In this document: piece after piece, positions 16,876-24,851 of the stretch | Numbering within the stretch: position 1 is the first letter of the stretch | Layout: each line of letters begins with the position of its first letter | NCBI GenBank assembly: GCA_045642965.1 | Contig: JAZUJX010000032.1 | Location: 1 to 45,945 of the forward strand | From: Equadaptatus sp045642965 | Lineage (GTDB): Bacteria > Synergistota > Synergistia > Synergistales > Synergistaceae | Length of the DNA: 45,945 bases | Direction of reading: 5' to 3' | Program-made: the position numbers and the translations under genes | Notes under the pieces: generated by a model | Seen by the model: only the letters and a program-made list of their open reading frames with translations | The model's database searches: none | What the model was told of the DNA's origin: nothing

Positions 16876-16918
16876 GACAGTGTGCTCCTTTCATGCAGTG
16901 AACTGTATGTCTGCAATT

Positions 16919-16924
16919 ATTATA
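16919..16924 (-). promoter_or_regulatory. -10 element of the small exported protein gene
   Basis: Minus-strand TATAAT 43 bases upstream of the ATG at 16875; no clear -35. Confidence 0.4.
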
Positions 16925-17005
16925 TCCTAAAAAACATTATAGCGGCAGAATGTGTGGATTTTATGAAAATAAAAATTAGGTCTGCCTTTTATGGGATAAA
17001 AGTTT

Positions 17006-17011
17006 TATAAT
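17006..17011 (+). promoter_or_regulatory. -10 element of the methyltransferase gene
   Basis: TATAAT lies 20 bases before the ATG at 17032 and is followed by GAGGTGAG, the ribosome binding site. No clear -35. Confidence 0.45.
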
Positions 17012-17031
17012 ATCAGCGAGGTGAGTTAACG

Positions 17032-17787
17032 ATGGCAAACCAGACCTGGAATCCTGAGAATTACAACAAAAGCGCCCGTTTTATCATTGAATTCGGCAGA
17101 CCTGTAATAGAACTGCTTGTTCCGAAGCCGGGAGAAAGAATACTTGATCTTGGCTGCGGAACCGGAATTCTTGCGAAAGAGCTTGTTGATGCCGGCTGCG
17201 AGATAGTCGGACTTGACTCAAGTCCCGAAATGGTTGAGGCTGCCAAACAGCTCGGAATAGACGCGCGCCTTATAGAAGGTGTTGAATTTGAAAGCCGCAG
17301 GAAATTTGAGGCAGTCATAAGCAATGCAGCGCTGCACTGGATGCCTGACAAATATCTTGTTGTGCGCAGAGTGTGGCAGGCTCTGAAGCCCGGCGGCCGT
17401 TTTGCTGCTGAATGCGGCGGGGACGGTTGTCTCAGAATAGTGCGTGAAGGAATGAAAATCGCTCTTGCCAAACGCGGACTGGATTACAAAGCCAGAAATC
17501 CGTGGAAATTCTGTGAATATGCCGAATTCAGCGAAATACTTAAAGCGCAGGGCTTTAAAATTGAGTACATAGCCAGAATAGACAAACCGACGGAGCTTGG
17601 GGACGACGGACTGAGAGGCTGGCTTAAGGTTTTTGCCAACAGCCATACGGAAGGTCTTGAAGAAGCGGACAAAGAAGCCTTCTATGACGAAGTTGAGGCT
17701 TACTGCAAACCGATGCTCTTCAAAAACGGCAAATGGTACGTAGATTACGTCAGGCTCCGCTTCCTTGCCGTCAAGCCGGAAGAATAA
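17032..17787 (+). CDS. Class I SAM-dependent methyltransferase
   Basis: The 251-residue product is a Methyltransf_11/25-type Rossmann enzyme. Motif I is ILDLGCGTGILAKEL, the acidic ribose-binding residue is in VGLDSSPEM, and AVISNAALHWMPDK followed by ALKPGGRFAAECGG are motifs IV and V. The HWMPD segment is shared with trans-aconitate 2-methyltransferase and UbiE-like small-molecule methyltransferases; the substrate cannot be named. GAGGTGAG stands before the ATG, and the gene is monocistronic, with its own promoter and terminator. Confidence 0.88.
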   Translation: MANQTWNPENYNKSARFIIEFGRPVIELLVPKPGERILDLGCGTGILAKELVDAGCEIVGLDSSPEMVEAAKQLGIDARLIEGVEFESRRKFEAVISNAALHWMPDKYLVVRRVWQALKPGGRFAAECGGDGCLRIVREGMKIALAKRGLDYKARNPWKFCEYAEFSEILKAQGFKIEYIARIDKPTELGDDGLRGWLKVFANSHTEGLEEADKEAFYDEVEAYCKPMLFKNGKWYVDYVRLRFLAVKPEE

Positions 17788-17805
17788 AGACTGAACAATT
17801 ACTGC

Positions 17806-17831
17806 AAAACGCCCGCGTCAGCGGGCGTTTT
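17806..17831 (+). terminator. Intrinsic terminator after the methyltransferase gene
   Basis: Stem aaaacgcccgc / gcgggcgtttt (11 bp) with loop gtca, followed by a short T-rich tail. Confidence 0.85.
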
Positions 17832-17915
17832 GATTTTAGCAGACGGCAGAAGCTGATAATAAGGAAGAATTATTTTACAAAAACTTTTGAGAATTTTAAA
17901 AATTTTACAAAAAAA

Positions 17916-17944
17916 TTGACAGCCATATATTCTTTCTATATAAT
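17916..17944 (+). promoter_or_regulatory. Perfect-consensus sigma-70 promoter of the ridA operon
   Basis: TTGACA (17916-17921), a 17-base spacer and TATAAT (17939-17944). The expected start near 17951 leaves a ~24-base leader holding TGGAGG. It is the best housekeeping-type promoter in the window and lies in a strongly A/T-rich stretch, suggesting high expression or tight repression. Confidence 0.88.
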
Positions 17945-17974
17945 TATGAAAGTAAAACTTTGGAGGCGAATGCT

Positions 17975-18355
17975 ATGTACGAAAAAAAACAGATCGTTAC
18001 TGAAAACGCTCCGTCACCGGCGGGACCGTATTCACAGGCAGTCGATTTCGGTGATTATATTTTTGTTGCCGGACAGCGTCCGATGGATCCTGTGACAGGC
18101 GAAATCAAACAGGAAATAAAGGCTGCAACGGAGCAGTGCATTAAAAACGTTCAGGCGATTCTCAAAGAGGCAGGCGCAGATCTTGAAGATATAGGCAAGA
18201 CAACAGTTTTTCTTGCAGATATTAAGGATTTTGCGGCTATGAACGAGGTTTATACGGCTATGATGCCAAAACCGTTCCCTGCAAGAAGCACAATACAGGT
18301 TGTTCTTCGCGGTATTCCTATTGAGATTGAAGCAATAGCCAAAAGGAAAAAATAA
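17975..18355 (+). CDS. ridA: RidA family reactive intermediate/imine deaminase
   Basis: The 126-residue protein matches RidA (YjgF/YER057c/UK114) throughout: APSPAGPYSQAV, IFVAGQRPMDP, the helix NVQAILKEAGADLEDIGKTT, and PARSTIQV with the conserved substrate-binding arginine (R105 in the archetype), ending IEIEAIAKRKK. RidA hydrolyses enamine/imine intermediates released by PLP enzymes, protecting other PLP enzymes from 2-aminoacrylate; it is a cytoplasmic trimer. The frame runs five codons further upstream, but TGGAGG 8 bases before the ATG at 17975 fixes the start. It leads an operon with a regulator, an aminotransferase and a transporter, so it probably clears imines made by that aminotransferase. 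Confidence 0.95.
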   Translation: MYEKKQIVTENAPSPAGPYSQAVDFGDYIFVAGQRPMDPVTGEIKQEIKAATEQCIKNVQAILKEAGADLEDIGKTTVFLADIKDFAAMNEVYTAMMPKPFPARSTIQVVLRGIPIEIEAIAKRKK

Positions 18356-18362
18356 CTAAGAT

Positions 18363-19019
18363 ATGAACAGTGTTGAGGAATATCTCCCTGTTTTAAAAAG
18401 CATCATCGAAGGGTTCGGCAAACATTTCGGAGATAACGTCGAGTTTGTTGTACACGATTATGCCAGGGAATTTGATTCTACCATAGTCGCGATTTCAAAC
18501 GGAAACGTTACCGGACGCAAGGTCGGTCAGTCAGGCACGAGCATCGGGCTTAAAATGCTGCAGGGTCTTGAAAAGAGTGACGGACGCTTTAACTATTTCA
18601 CCCAGACGCATGACGGACGTTTTCTCCGCTCCAGTACCATATATCTCAAGAACGATGAGGGAAAGGTTATTGGTGCTGTGTGCGTCAATATTGACATTAC
18701 AACCATAGTTAATGCTGACAATGTGCTCAAAGGACTTATAGGCATGGAACAGGAGGAAACAAAGACTGAGACAATAGTCTTTAACAAGGTTGAAGATCTC
18801 CTTATTTCAATGATTCACGAATCAATAGCCTATATAGGGACACCCGTAGCCCTTATGACGAAGCAGCAGAAGATTAACGGCATTAACTATCTTGCCCGTT
18901 GCGGTGCACTGAGAATTAAAAACGCAGGTGAAGAAATAGCGAAGTATTATGATATTTCCAAGTACACTATTTACAATTATCTCAATAAAGCAAACGAAGA
19001 TAATTCTAAAGAGGTGTAA
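18363..19019 (+). CDS. YheO/DauR-type transcriptional regulator (PAS-like domain plus HTH)
   Basis: The 218-residue product has an N-terminal YheO-type PAS-like domain (about residues 5-115; SIIEGFGKHFGDNVEFVVHDY and FLRSSTIYLKNDEGKVIGAVCVNID are typical) and a C-terminal helix-turn-helix (about 170-210; AGEEIAKYYDISKYTIYNYL). Relatives such as DauR control D-arginine/D-amino-acid catabolism, sensing a small ligand through the PAS-like domain. It is 7 bases after ridA and 43 before the aminotransferase gene, so it probably regulates its own operon. The ligand is unknown, but an amino acid or its imine/keto product is a reasonable inference. Confidence 0.9.
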   Translation: MNSVEEYLPVLKSIIEGFGKHFGDNVEFVVHDYAREFDSTIVAISNGNVTGRKVGQSGTSIGLKMLQGLEKSDGRFNYFTQTHDGRFLRSSTIYLKNDEGKVIGAVCVNIDITTIVNADNVLKGLIGMEQEETKTETIVFNKVEDLLISMIHESIAYIGTPVALMTKQQKINGINYLARCGALRIKNAGEEIAKYYDISKYTIYNYLNKANEDNSKEV

Positions 19020-19062
19020 TTGAAATTTTTGAATTTCTAAAATTCTGAAGGGGGGACCAAAG

Positions 19063-20226
19063 GTGTTAAACCAGGAACTTATCAGCAAGGAATTTGATTT
19101 TCTTGGCGACGGAATATTCCTTAATGTTTCTCAGGTAGGCATGCCGCCTAAACGTGTTCAGGACGCGTACCGCAGTTTTATGGACAATTACATTGCTTCC
19201 TACGGTATGGGTATGGTTCCGGCTGCGTGGGATATGGTTGCAGAAACAAGGGAACTTGTTGCTAAACTTGTGAACTGCGAGCCGCATGAAGTAGGTTTTA
19301 CAAAGAATACCTGCGAAGGTGTATCTATCCTTGCAAACGGCTATCCGCTCAAAGCAGGAGATACCGTCGTCATTGCTGACCAGGAGCATCAGTCAGTGCT
19401 TTTCCCGTGGATTAACATGCACGAGAAAATGGGCTTGAAGCTGAACGTAGTCAAAAGTGTTGACGGCAATATCCGTACGCAGGATATGCTTGACGCGATT
19501 GATGAGAATACAAAAATTCTTATCGTGTCATCGGCTCAGTTCAGCACAGGGTTCCGTGCAGATTTGAAGACGCTTGGCGCTGAATGTAAAAAACACGGCA
19601 TAATTTTTGCTGTTGACGGCATACAGACGTTGGGACGTTACGTCATGGACGTTAAGGAATTCAATATAGACTATCTTGTTGCAGGTACGAACAAAGGCTT
19701 ATTCGGTACGCTTGGCGCCGGTTTTGTCTATTGCAGCGACAGAATAGTGAAAGACATTATTCCGCCGTATGCCGGTTATCAGAGCACAATGAGCCACGTT
19801 GCGCCTCCTTCGGTTACCACCAATTTTGAAACACTTGAATGGTATCCGAATGCACGCCGCTTCGAATCCGGAAATCTCAGCTACAACTGCATATATGCGA
19901 TTAACAAAGGAATTTCATTCCTGCTTGAGCTGGGTGTTGAAAACATACAGAAACAGATTGAAGATCTTGAAGAAGACCTGCGCAATCGGCTTGAAGGAAT
20001 CAGTCTGCACGTTGTAACGCCAGAGCTGGCACAGCACCGTTCCGGAATAATCTGCGTGTACTATCCTGCAAACAAGGACGATGAAGCAGACAAAATTCTG
20101 AAAAGCAAAAAGATTTACTGCACAATGCGCGGCGGATATATCCGTATAGGTTTGGATTTCTACAACACTAAAGAACAAATGGCTGTAGTTGCAGACGCCT
20201 TGTATGAGGTCGCTGCACTCAAATAA
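19063..20226 (+). CDS. Class V PLP-dependent aminotransferase/lyase
   Basis: The 387-residue fold-type I enzyme carries the class V signatures: H109 in DQEHQSVLFPW, D185 and Q188 in AVDGIQTLG, and the Schiff-base lysine K211 in AGTNKGLFG; ESGNLSYNCIYAI is the usual late conserved block. The group includes cysteine desulfurases, isopenicillin-N epimerase-like and serine-pyruvate-type enzymes. A desulfurase active-site cysteine is not evident, so an amino-acid aminotransferase or lyase is more likely. The start is GTG with GAAGGGGGGA ahead. It follows ridA and a DauR-type regulator and precedes an amino-acid symporter, so it should act on the imported amino acid, with RidA clearing imine by-products. 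Confidence 0.88.
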   Translation: MLNQELISKEFDFLGDGIFLNVSQVGMPPKRVQDAYRSFMDNYIASYGMGMVPAAWDMVAETRELVAKLVNCEPHEVGFTKNTCEGVSILANGYPLKAGDTVVIADQEHQSVLFPWINMHEKMGLKLNVVKSVDGNIRTQDMLDAIDENTKILIVSSAQFSTGFRADLKTLGAECKKHGIIFAVDGIQTLGRYVMDVKEFNIDYLVAGTNKGLFGTLGAGFVYCSDRIVKDIIPPYAGYQSTMSHVAPPSVTTNFETLEWYPNARRFESGNLSYNCIYAINKGISFLLELGVENIQKQIEDLEEDLRNRLEGISLHVVTPELAQHRSGIICVYYPANKDDEADKILKSKKIYCTMRGGYIRIGLDFYNTKEQMAVVADALYEVAALK

Positions 20227-20261
20227 ACAAAAAGCACCAAAAATCAGAGAGGAGAGTTCAC

Positions 20262-21473
20262 ATGAGTATTTGCGAAAGCTACCACAAAATCCCGTTGCTT
20301 AAGAAACTGCTTGCAGCAATGGTACTCGGCATCATTCTCGGAGTCATCTTCGGAGAACAGGTCACAGTAATCAAGCCGCTTGGTAAGATATTCCTTAATC
20401 TGCTGAAAATGGCAGCGCTGCCGTTGATTGTTGTCAACCTTGTAGCGGGTATATCTTCACTTCAGGATCCTAAAATTTTCGGACGTGTCGGTCTTAAAAT
20501 TATGCTTTACTATACCTTTACGACAATTTGTGCAATCTGCGTAGGTATAGGAACGGCCGTAGCGCTTAAACCGGGTCTCGGTTTTGTTCTTCAGGGCGCT
20601 TATGACGGTGCTATAGCGAAAATCCCGTCATTTGGCGACACCATTATCGGACTTCTTCCGTCAAACCCGTTCTCAGCACTTGCAGAAGGCCGCTTTGACC
20701 AGATAGTTGTATTTTCAGCGTTCCTTGGTGTAGCAATTCTTTTCCTCAACAAAGAAGACAGAGAAGAACTTAACCACGCTTTTACAACTCTTGCAAGCCT
20801 CTTTAACAAACTTGTCGGAATTATTATGGGATATGCCCCGATTGGTATTTGCGCGCTTATGGCATGCACGGTCGGTGTTTACGGCAAGCAGCTGTTCGGT
20901 TTCCTTGCCAAATATCTCGGAGCTTCCTATATTTCAGTACTCGTAATGATCTGCGTATACACAATATTTTTGGCAATCTTTACGAAAAAATCGCCTGCCG
21001 TTTTCTACAGAAAAGCAGCCCCGATGATAGTTACCGCCCTTGGTACAAGCTCAAGCCTTGCAGTCGTTCCTATTTCCCTCAGCTGCGCTGATGACATGAA
21101 CATTCCGCGCGGAATTTCAAGCTTTACAATTCCTCTCGGCTCACAGGTCAACAAAGACGGAAACGGTATTATGCTCGCAATATCTTTCCTCTTCGCAGCC
21201 CAGGCGATAGGTGCCCCGCTTTCAGCAGGTATCCTTATCAAAGCAATCTTCCTTGCACTTATCCTCACAACGGGTGCCGGCGGAGTTCCGGGCGGCGGAA
21301 TTGTCACCATCGCGATTATTATTGACGCGTTTGGACTTCCTGTTGAAGTTGTTGGTATAGTTGCCGGTATTTTTGCACTGATTGATGCTCCGTTTACGAC
21401 GATGAACTGCCTCGGAGACCTTGTCGGAACCGCGATAGTTGCTTCCTCAGAAGCTGATGCATTTGAAAACTAA
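20262..21473 (+). CDS. Dicarboxylate/amino acid:cation symporter (DAACS/GltP family)
   Basis: The 403-residue, ~8-helix protein shows the glutamate-transporter landmarks: the HP1 serine-rich tip GTSSSLAVVP, the TM7 motif PLGSQVNKDGNG (NMDGT in classic members), the HP2 loop TGAGGVPGGGI, and TM8 DAPFTTMNCLGD (family DxxRTxxNVxGD). The changes in TM7 and TM8, including absence of the TM8 arginine that binds the side-chain carboxylate of Glu/Asp, suggest a neutral amino acid such as serine, alanine or threonine rather than glutamate; that is inference from the SstT/ASCT branch. It is an inner-membrane Na+- or H+-coupled importer and ends the ridA operon. Confidence 0.9.
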   Translation: MSICESYHKIPLLKKLLAAMVLGIILGVIFGEQVTVIKPLGKIFLNLLKMAALPLIVVNLVAGISSLQDPKIFGRVGLKIMLYYTFTTICAICVGIGTAVALKPGLGFVLQGAYDGAIAKIPSFGDTIIGLLPSNPFSALAEGRFDQIVVFSAFLGVAILFLNKEDREELNHAFTTLASLFNKLVGIIMGYAPIGICALMACTVGVYGKQLFGFLAKYLGASYISVLVMICVYTIFLAIFTKKSPAVFYRKAAPMIVTALGTSSSLAVVPISLSCADDMNIPRGISSFTIPLGSQVNKDGNGIMLAISFLFAAQAIGAPLSAGILIKAIFLALILTTGAGGVPGGGIVTIAIIIDAFGLPVEVVGIVAGIFALIDAPFTTMNCLGDLVGTAIVASSEADAFEN

Positions 21474-21504
21474 AAATTAAAGACACACGTCTCCTTAATC
21501 CAAA

Positions 21505-21542
21505 GAAAAGAGGCAGCTGCAAATTTGCGGTTGCCTCTTTTC
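21505..21542 (+). terminator. Intrinsic terminator of the ridA operon
   Basis: A long hairpin of about 19 pairs (gaaaagaggca... / ...tgcctcttttc, two G-U pairs, tight aaattt turn) ends the operon. The A-run on the left could also serve the minus strand. Confidence 0.85.
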
Positions 21543-21626
21543 GTTAATTTAGAGTGAGAACAAAATTCGCTGATAATGAGCGGGATTTGTTATATATTTT
21601 AGTGCAGGGTTCGTCAGGCAGCAATT

Positions 21627-21758
21627 TTATTTGTTTGTGCCGCGCATGACGAACGCTGTTTCGACGAGCCTGCCGTCTTTTGTTTCGGCTTCTATGAAAA
21701 GTCCTTCCGGAGTTCTCCAGTAGGCTTTGCTGTCGATGTATACCAGTTTGTCGCTCAT
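21627..21758 (-). CDS. Small protein of 43 residues, unknown function
   Basis: This short frame is convincing because it has a strong AAAGGAGTGA site 5-8 bases before the ATG and a near-consensus promoter (21825-21853). The product begins MSDKLVYIDSKAYWRTPEGL and continues with a charged segment (EAETKDGRLVE) ending VMRGTNK. It has no signal peptide or membrane helix, is acidic/basic mixed, and reads like a small beta-rich cytoplasmic protein. It is convergent with the ridA operon and lies upstream of nothing else on its strand before that operon. I do not recognise the family. Confidence 0.75.
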   Translation of the reverse strand: MSDKLVYIDSKAYWRTPEGLFIEAETKDGRLVETAFVMRGTNK

Positions 21759-21824
21759 TTAATCACTCCTTTCTTAGGTTGTGCCAGTCCTGAAGGCAAG
21801 GTCTGTGTTGTGCACTGAGGGGAG

Positions 21825-21853
21825 ATATTACAATGTTTGTGCGGTTTTGTCAA
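21825..21853 (-). promoter_or_regulatory. Promoter of the 43-residue small protein gene
   Basis: On the minus strand TTGACA (21848-21853), a 17-base spacer and TAATAT (21825-21830). The transcript would have a ~60-base leader before the AAAGGAG site. It lies directly downstream of the gdh terminator. Confidence 0.75.
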
Positions 21854-21871
21854 ACGTAAAAAGTGCAGCGC

Positions 21872-21898
21872 AAAAAAAGAGAGGGCTTATGCCCTCTC
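21872..21898 (-). terminator. Intrinsic terminator of the glutamate dehydrogenase gene
   Basis: On the minus strand gagagggc / gccctctc (8 bp) with loop ataa and a run of seven T, 24 bases after the gdh stop. Confidence 0.92.
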
Positions 21899-21921
21899 AA
21901 AATATGCAATACAGTTGCGGT

Positions 21922-23199
21922 TTAGAGGAAAAAGCCTCTGAGCTTCAGATTATCGGCGACCCTTTCAATTGCAACGCAGAAAGCGGCGCGGCGCATGGTG
22001 ACGTCGTGCGCAATGGCATATTTGAAAACGCGTTTGAAGTTGGATTCCATAATCTGTACAAGACGCAGATTATATTCTTCTTCTGTCCAGAAATAACCTG
22101 CGAGATTCTGAGCCCATTCAAAATAGGAACCGATTACGCCGCCGCTGTTGGCAAGAAAATCCGGAACAATGTGAATGCCGCGTTTGTCAAGGATTTTATC
22201 TGCTTCCGGTGTCGTCGGACCGTTTGCGCCTTCAACGATGTATTTTGCTTTAATCAGTTTTGCGTTGTTTTCGTTGATTACGCCTTCAAGTGCACAGGGG
22301 CAGAGTACAAGACATTCCTGCGTGAGAATATCTTCGTTTGATATTTTGACAAGTCCAAGCTGATCATAGCCTTCAAGAAGTTTGTTGTTCTCCTGAGCGT
22401 AACGTACTGCAGCGGGCACGTCGATGCCGTTTACGCAATAATAACCGCCGGTGATATCACTTATTCCGACGATTTTGGCTCCTGAATTGTGAAGGAAGAG
22501 CGCATTATTCATACCGACGTTGCCAAAACCCTGAACGATAATTTTTGAATCTTTAAAGGTGTCTCCGCCTGCTTCGAGTACCTCTTTTACGCATGTGTAT
22601 ACCCCGAGCCCTGTTGCCGAAGAACGTCCTTCTGAGCCCCAGTAGGATACGGGTTTGCCGGTAAGCATTGCCGGTTCAAAACGTCCGTGGAGTTTGGACA
22701 CAGTATCAAGTATCCACACCATTTCCTGACCGCCGGTTGCGACGTCAGGTGCTGGAATGTCCTCCCATTCTCCTATAACTTTTGATATGCGTGCTGCAAA
22801 AGTGCGTGTCATGCGTTCGCGTTCATTTTTTGACAGAGTGTTGGGATCAACTGAAATACCGCCCTTGCCTCCGCCGTAAGGGATGCCGGCAAGTGAGCAT
22901 TTCCATGTCATAAGCATTGCCAAAGCTTCGCATTCGTCAAGGTCAACGCCCGGATGGAAGCGTATGCCGCCTTTTGACGGTCCGCAGGCTGTTGAATGCT
23001 GTACGCGGTAGCCGTCAAAAACTTTTACCGTTCCGTTGTCCATCTGGACAGGAACTGCAACTTTGACGGCGCGTTCGGGACGGCAGAGGATTTCTATAAG
23101 TCCCTTGTCAAGTTTCATTTCTTCTGCTGCATCGTAGAAATTTTCGAGAGCAGTTTTCAAAAGTATGTTGCTGGAAGTACGTCTCTGAGTTTTTGCCAT
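21922..23199 (-). CDS. gdhA: Glutamate dehydrogenase (Glu/Leu/Phe/Val dehydrogenase family)
   Basis: The 425-residue length fits hexameric bacterial catabolic enzymes. Substrate and catalytic residues are present: K76 in GPSKGGIRFHP, K100 in MTWKCSLAGIP, the catalytic K112 in YGGGKGGI, and D152 in PAPDVATGGQEM. The nucleotide-binding Rossmann fold has IVQGFGNVGMNNA. It converts glutamate to 2-oxoglutarate, ammonia and NAD(P)H, a central step when amino acids are fermented. GAGGTGA precedes the ATG. The gene is monocistronic, with a ~200-base A/T-rich upstream region in which I can place no confident promoter. Coenzyme preference is not decided. Confidence 0.95.
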   Translation of the reverse strand: MAKTQRRTSSNILLKTALENFYDAAEEMKLDKGLIEILCRPERAVKVAVPVQMDNGTVKVFDGYRVQHSTACGPSKGGIRFHPGVDLDECEALAMLMTWKCSLAGIPYGGGKGGISVDPNTLSKNERERMTRTFAARISKVIGEWEDIPAPDVATGGQEMVWILDTVSKLHGRFEPAMLTGKPVSYWGSEGRSSATGLGVYTCVKEVLEAGGDTFKDSKIIVQGFGNVGMNNALFLHNSGAKIVGISDITGGYYCVNGIDVPAAVRYAQENNKLLEGYDQLGLVKISNEDILTQECLVLCPCALEGVINENNAKLIKAKYIVEGANGPTTPEADKILDKRGIHIVPDFLANSGGVIGSYFEWAQNLAGYFWTEEEYNLRLVQIMESNFKRVFKYAIAHDVTMRRAAFCVAIERVADNLKLRGFFL

Positions 23200-23405
23200 T
23201 TGTATTCACCTCTGTGCTAAGCTCTTCTAAAGCTGGCTGAAATTTTGTGATAAAACATTTTACAGCCAAAATGCAGCAAATGTAAATATATTTTTTGCAC
23301 TGAATTGAATTTTTATTGGGCAAAGAAGAAATGAACTAATGAAAAGTTATATAGAAAATTGACGACAGCTAAAAGTTAAGTTCTAAAATTTTAACGTCTG
23401 ATGCC

Positions 23406-24113
23406 CTAAAACATTCCGTTGAGCCATACCAAAAAGACGGCGACGACAAATCCGGGAAGCATATTCATCGGACGAAGCCGTTTTATTTCCATCATATTCA
23501 GTGCTATGGCAATAAGCATAATTCCGCCAACGGACGTCATTTCTGTTATTGATTCCTGCGTCAGAAAAGGAGCAAGCTTGGCTGCTGCCAAGGTTAAAGT
23601 GCCCTGATAAAGAAATACGGGTATCGCTGAAAATATAACGCCGAATCCCATTGTAGCCGCGAAAGCGATATTTGTTATTCCGTCAATAATGCCTTTTGTC
23701 AGCAGGGTTGTAGGAAAACCGCCAAAACCTTCTTCCAACGCTCCGAGTACTGCCATTGAACCTGTACAGAAAAGGAGAGTGCAGCTTACGAAGCCCTTGG
23801 AGAATCCTTCCCCTGAGTTGCCCAGTCTTGTCTCTATATTATTGCCGAGATGCTGGAAAAAGCCGTCAAGATCAACAGTTTCACCTATCAGCGCCCCAAG
23901 TGCCGTGCTGCAGACCATAATAAGCGGATGCTGTGATTTAATGGAATAACTTATTCCAAGAACCATAACGTAAATTTCAAGACCCGCAACAGGCATTTCA
24001 AGCAGGCGCAGAGGAATTTTCTTTTTTATCAGCAGACCAAGCAGACCGCCGGCAATAATCATGCCTGCGTTTGCAAGAGAACCGAAAAGAGGTATACGGC
24101 TGAGTATTTCCAT
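23406..24113 (-). CDS. DUF554 family integral membrane protein (YdfK/YqgA-like)
   Basis: The 235-residue product has about seven hydrophobic helices and the family's hallmark sequences: NAGMIIAGGLLGLLIKK near the start, STALGALIGE, CTLLFCTGSMAVLGALEEG, KGIIDGITNIAFAATMGFGV, and MTSVGGIMLIAIALNMM. The function of DUF554 is not established; it is an inner-membrane protein, possibly a transporter. Its ATG overlaps the stop of the upstream 86-residue gene (TAATG), so the two are coupled and probably act together. Confidence 0.88.
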   Translation of the reverse strand: MEILSRIPLFGSLANAGMIIAGGLLGLLIKKKIPLRLLEMPVAGLEIYVMVLGISYSIKSQHPLIMVCSTALGALIGETVDLDGFFQHLGNNIETRLGNSGEGFSKGFVSCTLLFCTGSMAVLGALEEGFGGFPTTLLTKGIIDGITNIAFAATMGFGVIFSAIPVFLYQGTLTLAAAKLAPFLTQESITEMTSVGGIMLIAIALNMMEIKRLRPMNMLPGFVVAVFLVWLNGMF

Positions 24114-24373
24114 TAGAGCTTGTCCTTAAAACCAGCTTCAATAATTACGATGTCTCTTTTCCTGGAGCTGAGTGGAAAATGCTGAGGATAATTTTCTGTT
24201 GTTTCTTCGGTTATATGAATGGTGTGGTAGAGAAGTTTCATCTCGCATTTATCTTTCAGCGCAAGAGCGGTGCGCTGGATAAAAGCAACAGCAGTACGCT
24301 CGTTATCAAAAATCTGAGCGCAAACGGTCTGCCCGTTCAGGGTAATTTTTGCAATCCAGCTGTTGTTGTCCAT
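24113..24373 (-). CDS. 86-residue cytoplasmic protein, unknown function
   Basis: I do not recognise this protein. It starts MDNNSWIAKITLNGQTVCAQ, has alternating beta and helical character, no signal peptide and no membrane helix. An AAGGAG site 9 bases before the ATG and a TATAAT (24396-24401) support expression. It is the first gene of a two-gene operon with the DUF554 membrane protein (TAATG junction). The DtxR-type regulator gene lies 88 bases upstream on the same strand. Confidence 0.7.
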   Translation of the reverse strand: MDNNSWIAKITLNGQTVCAQIFDNERTAVAFIQRTALALKDKCEMKLLYHTIHITEETTENYPQHFPLSSRKRDIVIIEAGFKDKL

Positions 24374-24395
24374 AGTCTGCTCCTTCGAGGAAACT

Positions 24396-24401
24396 ATTAT
24401 A
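24396..24401 (-). promoter_or_regulatory. -10 element of the 86-residue protein/DUF554 operon
   Basis: Minus-strand TATAAT with the start expected ~15 bases before the ribosome binding site. The -35 region (TCTGCA) is weak, so activation or a different sigma factor is possible. Confidence 0.45.
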
Positions 24402-24461
24402 GCGCAAAATTCTGAATATGCAGACAGCCAAAGACAAAATTAACTGCCTTGGCGGTACTGT

Positions 24462-24827
24462 TTATCTTTTGGCGATAAAATCCTTGATTTTGGAAAAGCT
24501 TTCTTCGCTGATAACGTGTTCTATACGGCAGGCGTCCTTTTCAGCCGTTTCTTCTTCAACGCCGAGTATTTCAAAAAAACGTTTCAGCAGATTGTGTTTT
24601 TCATAAATCTTTTCCGCGAGGGCAAGACCTGTGGCTGTCAGTTCCAGTTCGAGTTTTTCAGTGGTGTGCAGATAGCCTTTCTCAGTGAGTACCTTAACTG
24701 CACGGCATATACTTGGTTTTGAGTAGCCGAAAAAATTCGCAATATCTACGGAGCGTACCTTTCCGTTGCGCTTTTTCAGTATAAGCACTGATTCGAGATA
24801 GTTCTCTCCGGACTCGTTGTCTACCAC
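24462..24827 (-). CDS. DtxR/MntR-family metal-dependent transcriptional regulator, short form
   Basis: The 121-residue protein has a winged helix (RSVDIANFFGYSKPSICRAVKVL) and the metal-sensing dimerisation helices. The site DACRIEHVIS matches DtxR (C102, E105, H106) rather than MntR, and KHNLLKRFFEILGV carries the equivalent of H79/H77; the N-terminal ligand (M10 in DtxR, D8 in MntR) appears to be Asn in GENYLE. It lacks the SH3-like C-terminal domain. It probably represses iron or manganese uptake genes when metal-bound; targets are unknown. The frame extends 35 codons upstream, but GTG 24827 fits the GGGGTGAG site and family start. Confidence 0.85.
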   Translation of the reverse strand: MVDNESGENYLESVLILKKRNGKVRSVDIANFFGYSKPSICRAVKVLTEKGYLHTTEKLELELTATGLALAEKIYEKHNLLKRFFEILGVEEETAEKDACRIEHVISEESFSKIKDFIAKR

Positions 24828-24845
24828 TTTTCTCACCCCGTGTCT

Positions 24846-24851
24846 ATTATA
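24846..24851 (-). promoter_or_regulatory. -10 element of the DtxR-family gene
   Basis: Minus-strand TATAAT, 18 bases before the GTG start; the short leader holds GGGGTGAG. Confidence 0.45.

Noticed and set aside
21781..22341. 186-codon plus-strand frame across the gdh terminator and gdh end
   Set aside because: It runs through a terminator hairpin and antisense to gdh; the composition is not protein-like.
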